From: Elephas maximus indicus
Taxonomy: Eukaryota; Chordata; Mammalia; Proboscidea; Elephantidae
NCBI RefSeq assembly: GCF_024166365.1
Contig: NC_064837.1
Span: 78,487,553-78,551,552 of the forward strand
Length of the DNA stretch: 64,000 bases
Direction of reading: 5' to 3'
A model generated the notes under the pieces. That model saw only the letters and a list, made by a program, of their open reading frames with translations. It had not been told where the DNA came from and did no database searches. Below, one piece after another: positions 56,697 to 64,000 of the stretch (position 1 is its first letter; each line of letters starts with the position of its first letter). A program made the translations under genes and the position numbers.

Positions 56697-56903
56697 AAGG
56701 AGCCCTGGTGGCACAGTGGTTAAACAATTGGCTGCTAAGCAAAAGGTCCACAGCGCAAAACCACCAGATGCTCTGTGGGAGAAAGATGTGGCAGTCTGCT
56801 TCTGCGAAGATTTACAGCCTCGAAAACCCGACGGGGCAGCTCTACTCTGCCCTGTGGGGTCACCATGAGTCAGAATCTACTGGACAGCAGCAGGTTTTTG
56901 AGT
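56697..56903 (+). mobile_element. AfroSINE, longer variety
   Basis: 'gagccctggtggcacagtgg', 'aaggtccacagcgcaaaacc', 'agaaagatgtggcagtctgc', 'tacagcctcgaaaacccgac', 'gggtcaccatgagtcagaat'. It carries the extra 'aaagatgtggcagtctgctt' segment missing from short copies such as 57740-57912. Confidence 0.93.
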
Positions 56904-57727
56904 TTTGGAGAAATTTTGGATGAAATGCATGACAGACATCTGATGACCCTGACGTTTGGGTGCTATCTGTACCAGGAACAGCCTGTCAAGCTGGGCCAGC
57001 AACAGAGTTTGGCGACATTAGCAGAGTAGTGGTGGGGATGTGGACAAGCTGAAAAAAAGAAAAGAGAATTAAAAATTTTTCAAACCTCCCTTAGGGAAAA
57101 TACTATAGTATTTATTAGGGTTGGAGTGAACCAACAAGTAATGTGTAAAATGTTGGACAAGGCAAGTGGGGCTTATCAAAAGGAGATGGTTTGGGGGAGG
57201 GAGAATGAAGAATGACGTATTTGAACTGGGGGGAGACTGTCCTGTCGGCAGAACAGATAAACTTTCTGCAGCGGTGATGCTGGGAGCACTGAGAAGTTGA
57301 GACAAGCAGAGCCTGACAGAAAACATCTTTTAAAAAGGTCTACGAGCTGTTCCATGATTGGTTCAGCCAGAAAGACAAATGAAAATAGTATTCATATTAT
57401 TATTTTTTGTCCTTCTTTGGAAAATGACACCATCAAGCATGCAGCATTAAAGCCGTCTCGCCCCAAGGCTGCACTGCATCACCAAACTCACAGGATCAGT
57501 GACCCCAGGACTGCAGGGGCAATTCAAAGATGTCTTCGTCGGTATTTTCAAAGGCTCTGCAAACAGGAACTGCCTTTTAAACACTTTTTACATTTCCAAA
57601 ATGTGATTAAAGCCCATCTCCATACCGGACACCTGAGTTTTCAGTAAATATCCCACTAAGATACTTTGATTCTAATACATATTCCCTGCTTTTCCCCATA
57701 TATATTCAAATATTATTTGAAGATCTC
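56904..57727. other. unassigned sequence
   Basis: No repeat recognised. The plus-strand frame 57297-57647 (116 codons) has no recognised motif, no exon context and no start support. Confidence 0.45.
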
Positions 57728-57739
57728 TACTCTCCAATC

Positions 57740-57912
57740 GGAAACCCTGGTGGTGTAGTGGTTAAGTGCTATGGCTGCTAAGGAAAAGGTCGGCAGTTTG
57801 AATCCACCGGGCACTGCCTGGAAACTCTATGGGGCAGTTCTACTCTCTGTCCTATAGGGTCGCTATGAGTTGGAATCCACTCCACGGCAACAGGTTTGGT
57901 TTTTTTTTGGTT
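57740..57912 (+). mobile_element. AfroSINE with perfect 12-bp TSD
   Basis: 'gaaaccctggtggtgtagtg', 'ggtcggcagtttgaatccac', 'ctatagggtcgctatgagtt', tail of T/G. Flanking 'tactctccaatc' occurs at 57728-57739 and 57913-57924. One of the youngest-looking copies here. Confidence 0.97.
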
Positions 57913-57924
57913 TACTCTCCAATC

Positions 57925-59448
57925 AGTTTAATAAAACTTTCACCAAGTAAATGTTGCATAATGTTACGCTTAATAAAGGAGGCGTGCTTGAAGGTGTGCA
58001 CTCTACCCCATACCAAGTTTATTTGAGGAACGTTCGATTCATTTGGCAAAATAGAAAATGTGCAGATTTCAAGCTATACTCCCGTTGAGTATCCTATTAT
58101 GATATTCTTACAGAGAGCTTGGCACCTGTGCTTTGATGCATAATTCAAGAAGTTAAAGTATCTCTATTCTTTTATTCAGGCCTTCTTTCCTATCTCATCC
58201 TTGTCTCCTTCCCCTGCCATCTGGGCCTGCCCTGGGATTTTTTGTATCATGCTGTCATGGGGAGAGGGGCAAGAATTAGTTTGCACATCAGGTTTGGATA
58301 TCTTGTTTATTAAAATAGAGACAAATAGCAAGGAGCCACTTACTCATATGATGCTCTTGTATTCCTCCCTTTTTGGAATTACCATGTCACCACGACATAA
58401 AGCCTTAAGGGTGGAATAACTAATTAAATGTCTTCTGCAGTTACTTTTGTTGATTTTCAAATTTTCCTAAGCATAATTTTCTTTTCTACCACTAGAGAAA
58501 ACCACTCTTTTTCAATAAGTTTAATAGTGTACTTTTAAAATGTGATCATTTAACTCCTCTAAGAATTTCTCACTATCTAAAATACAAAACAGGGACATTT
58601 GTAGAAAATAGCAGAGATACATTCTGAGTATAGATTTAAATTAAAAGAGTCACTGTCCTGTGAAACACAGCTTTTTGTTAACAGAGCTAAAAATACATCT
58701 ATAATTCTTTGAATTGCTTACATGTATATGTCATAATTACAAGGTTCCCCCCCCCCCGCCCCCCCGTCCCTGTAATTTTCTATTGGGAGCCTTCTTCACC
58801 AAAAAATCAGAATAAAATTAGTTCAGATATTTTGTTTATACAACCTTCTCTGTCTCTTTTTTTCTCCTGTTCAACCCAAAACTTTCTTTAGAAAATTGCT
58901 TCCATTAACCCAAGGTTCTCAAAAGAAGAAAGCAAATGCCGTGTAATGAAGTCTAAATATTTATGTTATATTTACAAGTATTCTGAAAGATTATCACAGA
59001 AAAAGTGCATCGGCTCTGCAACAAGCCATTGCTGACCGTGGACTTCAGACCACCCACTCCATGCCCTCCCCATTGGCTCTCACACCCAAGCCCAGGAGGT
59101 GTAAAGCAATGGCCTCCATTTGAAGACATCTTGGTACAAAAAAGTGAACATTTTCTTGGAAACTACACCTTAGGAGGTTTACTTTCATGTTAAAAATACT
59201 TTTAAAATGGTTTTAAAAATACTTCTAAAAAATATGTAGGCATGCTCTATACCAGTTTATGGGTTTAACTTTCAACATGTGCTACTGAGGCCCTATACCC
59301 AAAAAACCCACTGCCCTATACTGTCTCTAAATCTCCCAGAATAAATTTGGATTCCTTCTCAACAATAAAGCCAGCCAGATTTAACAAGGATTTCTACTTT
59401 AACAATGAGAAGTATGTGGTCTGTCATTCACTTATTTTCATGTACAGG
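57925..59448. other. unassigned 1.5-kb stretch
   Basis: No exon or repeat recognised apart from the C-run listed separately. Frames up to 72 codons are chance. Confidence 0.4.
58747..58770. repeat. poly(C)-rich run
   Basis: Twenty-four bases that are all C except one G and a GT near the end. It could form a G-quadruplex or i-motif. Confidence 0.9.
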
Positions 59449-59790
59449 CAGTCCCCCACTTAACGAAGTATTCAAGTTATGACAAATCACACTTACCGGC
59501 CTTCTTGGGTTTTGGGTTTTTTTTTGTATATCTTATCATTAGCAACATGTTCGACATACAGTGTTGCAGAGCATAATTTGCTGGTGTCATCGTTCCCGTG
59601 TTTACTTACAGATGTTTATATGTAATGTTTCCAACCCCCAAGACAAATAAAGATTGGATTTCCAAAGATACTGAAAACAAAAGGCAATAATAATGAAAAC
59701 TAAAAAATAAAATAAAAGAGGTATTTGACTTACGTCAGAACTGACTAATCAGTGGAATGTTCTGTCAGAATGGAAACTCATTTTAAATCG
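59449..59790. mobile_element. possible mariner/Tigger-type DNA transposon fragment
   Basis: It begins 'caggcagtcccccacttaac', a start like that of Tigger-type elements ('caggcagtccccgacttac'). Inner words such as 'gacttacgtcagaactgac' fit the internal part. A matching terminal inverted repeat is not clear on the right, so it may be truncated. Confidence 0.45.
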
Positions 59791-60067
59791 GTAAGTGCAG
59801 TACAATTTAACTCTAGAAATCCTGAACTTCAGTATCTAATGTTATGTTAATCATTGAAAGCGAATTACTATTTATTAACCAGCTAAGTTACAGATATTAA
59901 GTGTCCGTATTATACACTGGCCTTGTGACAGACATTCAGGATAACACAGAGTGGGATTATTTCAAGGCAATTTATAGATCTTACCTAATACCAAGTTCAC
60001 TACCAACTCAACAGCAGGGCACAACTAAGCTTTCTTCCTTTGGAGCGATCATAGACCAGAGGGTGAC

Positions 60068-60255
60068 AAACTATGACCCATAGGCCACATTCAGGCTGCC
60101 ACCTGTTTTTGTAGTTAAAATTTCACTGTAACACAGCCACCCTCATTTGTTTATGTGTTCTCTAGGCTGCTCCCACACTGAAAAGCTGAGTAGCTACAAC
60201 AGAGACCGTATGGCCCTCAAAGCCTAAAGTGCATATTATCTGGCCCTTTCTTGTT
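60068..60255. mobile_element. hAT-Charlie (MER1-group) nonautonomous DNA transposon
   Basis: 'gacaaactatgacccatagg', 'cacctgtttttgtagttaaa', 'taacacagccaccctcattt' and 'cagagaccgtatggccctca' follow a well-known mammalian MITE-like repeat whose two ends both read as 'ggcc...cagg'-type inverted pieces. Family subtype not assigned. Confidence 0.7.
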
Positions 60256-60437
60256 ACAACTCCTGCCCTAGATCCTCAGTGAAACTCCGGCATATCATCT
60301 CTAGCCCACATTAGAACATGTAAGATTTAAGCAATGCATGTAATTATTAAACCCGACTGATTACATTCTCTAGTCATGCTCCATACATCCATAAATATCA
60401 GGTTTATTTACATGAGGCAACTTAGACAGAGCGGTCC

Positions 60438-60930
60438 AACCTGCTGTGGTGGATTGCATTATCCAAGGATGTCCTCACTGATATCTCCCAACCCACTTGC
60501 TCTTTTGCAACATGCCTGTTTTGCTGCTCCATTAGAAGTAGAATCTATTTCCACTCCTCTTGAATCTAGGCTGACCTGGTCGATACATTGCAGCAGAGGG
60601 GAAATTCTGGGATTTGGAAGCTAGGTTTTCCTGGGTCTGTTACAACACTTTTTCTTGGAACGCTCCCTCTTGGACCTCAGGAGCCATGCCTCACATAGGC
60701 AGTAACTCCAGATGAGCCCCCAGTCACATCAACTGCTGGCCATGAGAAGCCATCTTGAAAGTCCAGCCCAGTTGTGTCTTTAAATGTCTGCAGTACAGCC
60801 ACTGTCTGTCTACAAGCACCTAGCTGCACCAAGTCAGCTCACTGAAATGTGAAAGATAATAAATTATTGCTTTAAGCCCTTAAGTTTTGGGGTGGTTTCT
60901 CTCACATAGGTAGATAACTGGAACAGCTGC
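60438..60930 (+). mobile_element. LTR-like old element (MaLR/ERVL group)
   Basis: The 3' part 'aaagataataaattattgct' + 'ttaagcccttaagttttggg' + 'gtagataactggaacagctg' is a typical MaLR-type LTR end. A poly(A) signal (aataaa) lies in front of the U5-like stretch. The start 'tgtggtggattgcattatcc' is less certain. No coding part. Confidence 0.6.
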
Positions 60931-61939
60931 TGAAAACATTTCACAGATAAGGGCTCTCCACTATCTTTTCACATAGAAACACCATTAGAGTCTGTTTATT
61001 AGCATGTTTGCAAAGGAATTTGACCGAGTCATCTTTTCATGGGCCCCAGGTAAAGGAAAAAAGTAGGTTAGAGGCCTGCCATTAACCTTTTTCTTCCCAG
61101 TGTTTTCTTATTCATTGAAGGTATATTTTCAGGAAGACACTAGGGGGTTCTTTTAGTGGACAAAGTCCCAGTTGCTAGAGCCCTTCCTTAGATCTTAACA
61201 TTTTATCTTTGCCTTATTCTGTGCATTCTGTTACAGCAGCTCCATGCATTTGACCCTGTAGCTCAGAAAAGTGACCCTGCTGTTGAATATAGAAACATCT
61301 GTGTCTAGACACATTTTCAGTTACTTGGCAACTACCCACTGAATACTCAGAGAAAACACAGGGAGGATGCACATAAATTAAGCTCTTGCCATGTAATTGT
61401 TAGTTCAGTGTACTGAGGAAAAAACTTCTCAAAGCTGCCTACCCTATGTCATTGCAATACATAGTAAAAACTGTGGAACAGCCTGGTGGCTCACCACTGA
61501 TGTTTACCTAGCAGAGCAGGACACAGAAAAGGCAATGAGAGTGAGAACACTAAGCGCACCTCTGTGGATGGCAGCTTCCCACTCCTAAGGAGAGCTCACA
61601 CTTTGGGGAAAATGGAGACAACGTAAGAAGACCAATTCCACTATGCAGTGAGGGTTTGCTCAGCTCTTACTGGGTGGAGAGGCTGATGTTATGTGGGGGA
61701 AAGATGGAGGAAGACTGCAGAAGACTTAGGACAAAAAGCCTTAAAATTATCAGGATCCACCCCCCCTCCAAGGGCCTGTGGGGTCTCCTGGACTTCAGGT
61801 GATGAGGCCAAGAACTCCTTCTGACCAGTCCTCTGTGCTCCTTGAAAGGGGTTAGGGTAAATGAAACTCCCTCCATCACTCTACATCCCTGGCAATGCTA
61901 TAACACCCCTCACACATTGGCACGCCTGCCAAATGCTCG
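60931..61939. other. unassigned sequence
   Basis: No repeat or gene recognised. Confidence 0.4.
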
Positions 61940-62430
61940 TCTAGTTCTCCTCGTCACCCTGACATTGCTGTCCAACACCCCACAAAGAAGCCCCAGGGCC
62001 TCTCACACAGGGGCCTGCCCTTGCAGCACACCATAGGCTGTCCTGGTGGTTTTTTCCCATCTTTAAGACTTTTCCTTAAATCCCTCTGCCAGAAATGACT
62101 TCTCCTCACCTCTCTTATCCACGTTCCATCTGGCGAACACCTTCTGTTGCCATGTGCAGTTCAAAGGCTACCTCCTCTAAGAAGATACCCCTCTCTGTAC
62201 CTAGAATTAACCACTCTCTGCTCCATGCCTCTGTTTGACCCCGTGCACACCTCAGCCTTCAGATGTGAATTAACGCCAAGGCCCTGCCCCTTCACTTGCC
62301 TTTTCTGTCCACCCAGACCGAAGCTCTTTGCAGGGCAAGTCTTAATCATGGATGATTCTGTACCCCCAGTGCCTAGTACAATGCCTGGCACTAAGCACCT
62401 TCTCAAGGAAGAATGAGCGAATGATTTATA
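61940..62430 (+). repeat. L2 LINE 3' part
   Basis: 'aaggctacctcctctaagaa', 'cgaagctctttgcagggcaa', 'ccccagtgcctagtacaatg' and 'gcctggcactaagcacctt', ending in 'aatgagcgaatg', match the L2 3' end ('gctccttgagggcaggg .. ccagtgcctagcacagtgcctggcac .. aatgaatgaatg'). Confidence 0.8.
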
Positions 62431-62440
62431 AAACATTTTG

Positions 62441-63365
62441 GAATCTGCTAAGTGTTTTGGAAAGAAAAGTCTGCACGTGTAAGAAAGGATATTCGAGGTA
62501 GTAGTAGGACTATTTCAGCACAATGTCTGAGGATTTCGCAGTTAACAAAGAACAAATCCTTCTGTTGATATGTCATTGGTGTCATTTTTCATACAAAAAA
62601 ACAAGGACATTGTTATTTGCTTCATAATTTGTCTTATCATTAGCACAAAGATAATGGAAAAAATATTGACCTTGTATCACCTACATTTTGAAGGACATGT
62701 AAATATATTTCTGTGAGATTTGGCAAATATACTGCAAACAATACAAATTATTACCTTATTCTAATTTTTGATAATTTTATCCCCAAACAATTCTATGTAT
62801 ATAAACTGACAAGTCCTTCAAAATACAGCAACCTCATAAGAGGATCATGAGGTTTTTTCTTTTTAATTTTTAAGTACTTTGCAAATATTTTTACTCTTCC
62901 AGGAGAAGATATCATTAATCCTATTATACATGTAAAGCAATAGAGAAATTTATTCTGATTATCACAGGCGCTGGGATAAATCCGACACAGTATTAGTAAC
63001 AGTCATGCTTCCTAGGGTAAAATGGTTTCAAACAATGCTCAATTTTCTCCACCTTAGGTTTGGGAAACAACCATAAAACACTATCAGAAATGGTTCTATA
63101 ATATAACCCATTTTATCTTGATATTGGTTTAGGGAGTCTTTTGTCATTCCCATGGTTCTGCTTATTGGTTATTGTTGTGTGAAGTGGTAAAAGACACACC
63201 AATACTTCACAGGTCTGAACAGAGAAGTTTAGGAATCAGTGATCAGAGAGGCGAAGAGGAGGTGTGTGTGCTGCTTAGTCCAAATGCTCGTTCAGTGGTT
63301 GACAGCCAGAATGTGAAAGACTCGGATCCATTTTATCACAAGTGAAAAATAATGTTTTAAAACTA
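62441..63365. other. unassigned AT-rich sequence
   Basis: No repeat or gene recognised; no exon-like frames. Confidence 0.4.
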
Positions 63366-63610
63366 ACATTTATTGATGACTTATACTATATATGTTAAAT
63401 ACATATTATATATAACATTTACCATGTTTTATAGGCATTGTTTTATGTAGTCCTTACAACAATCTAATGAGATACTTTCTGTTTTATAGGAAAGAAACTG
63501 AGGCACAGAGAAGTGCAGTGATTCCCCTAAACTGTGCAGGGAATCAGAGGTGGAGTCGGGATTGAGAATCTGACTTTGCACCAGGGTGCTAAGCAGCCTC
63601 CCCACGTGGT
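63366..63610 (+). repeat. MIR SINE
   Basis: 'ctaacatttattgatgactt', 'tgtagtccttacaacaatct', 'ggaaagaaactgaggcacag' and 'aatcagaggtggagtcggga'-like words, in the MIR order. The minus-strand frame 63429-63893 runs across it and is not a gene. Confidence 0.85.
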
Positions 63611-64000
63611 GGAGCTTGTTATGGAGTGTGATTAAGGCAAAGTGACTGTGTTTTGGTGCTGTTTCCAACATATTCCCTGCCTCTGTGTTCAGGACATTCA
63701 ACTCCACTTCAAACCCTGGGTCCCGGCAGGGTGGACACCACAAGAGCACAACACTGTGTTCCTGTCCTGTGCCCCAGCCTTCACATGACCATTCCGCCTC
63801 TGGGTTCCACCCTCTCAGCAATTGCACTTCTGCCTTGTCTTGACCCCAAGTCCCTTCAAGTTTATCCTTGACACCTGCTGCTAAACCTCCCATCCCCCTG
63901 GTCCCCTACTGACCATCACCTTACCTTGACTTATGTGGAAACCTTGGACTTGAATCTCTCTGAGTATTTGCTAACAGTACTCATGTACTTTAGGCCCAAC
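63611..64000. other. unassigned sequence at the window edge
   Basis: No repeat or gene recognised; the window ends here. Confidence 0.4.

Noticed and set aside
63429..63893. 154-codon minus-strand frame
   Set aside because: It overlaps a MIR and has no domain-like features, splice context or supporting motif.

Overview
The window is mammalian nuclear DNA made almost entirely of interspersed repeats. I see no intact protein-coding gene and no functional RNA gene. The repeat set points to an elephant or close relative (Paenungulata, Afrotheria). There are many tRNA-headed SINEs whose 3' part ends in the 'tatagggtcgctatgagtcg' type of motif typical of AfroSINEs. There are also RTE-clade LINEs sharing that 3' end, afrotherian-looking L1s, and an ERVL provirus with its own LTR type. 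The species call is inference from remembered repeat families.

Layout. 1-10.6 kb: mostly unassigned DNA with an RTE 3' end, MIR, SINEs, a possible LTR near 5.05-5.77 kb with octamer-bearing repeats, and a long near-palindrome at 9825-10030. 10.6-18.4 kb: a degenerate near full-length L1 (L1-A), then an L1 3' fragment with a 14-bp target-site duplication (TSD). 18.6-29.0 kb: an RTE interrupted by a second L1 (L1-B). L1-B keeps about 216-bp GC-rich tandem monomers in its 5' UTR and appears to carry a 3' transduction. Scrambled RTE pieces follow. 29.0-36.0 kb: a 5'-truncated ERVL provirus (pol and dUTPase remnants) with a 3' LTR. That LTR is split by a PABPC1 processed pseudogene with a perfect 15-bp TSD. 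38.8-40.4 kb: related LTRs in a tandem-duplicated arrangement with 60-bp internal repeats and an inverted SINE pair. 42.8-46.2 kb: a near full-length minus-strand RTE with a SINE inside it. 49.8-51.4 kb: another RTE. 53-57.9 kb: old L1, MIR, SINEs and an internally deleted RTE. 58-64 kb: sparse old repeats (DNA-transposon-like, LTR-like, L2, MIR).

No host pathway or operon is present. The genes work together only as parasites: L1 machinery can account for the PABPC1 retrocopy and the L1 copies. RTE machinery probably mobilised the SINEs, which share its 3' end. The most informative signals are the nested insertions, which give a relative chronology, the series full RTE / internally deleted RTE / tRNA-Gly-headed SINE, the L1 promoter monomers, the 3' transduction and the palindrome. 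All coding remnants carry stops or frameshifts. Repeat names are from memory and were not searched.
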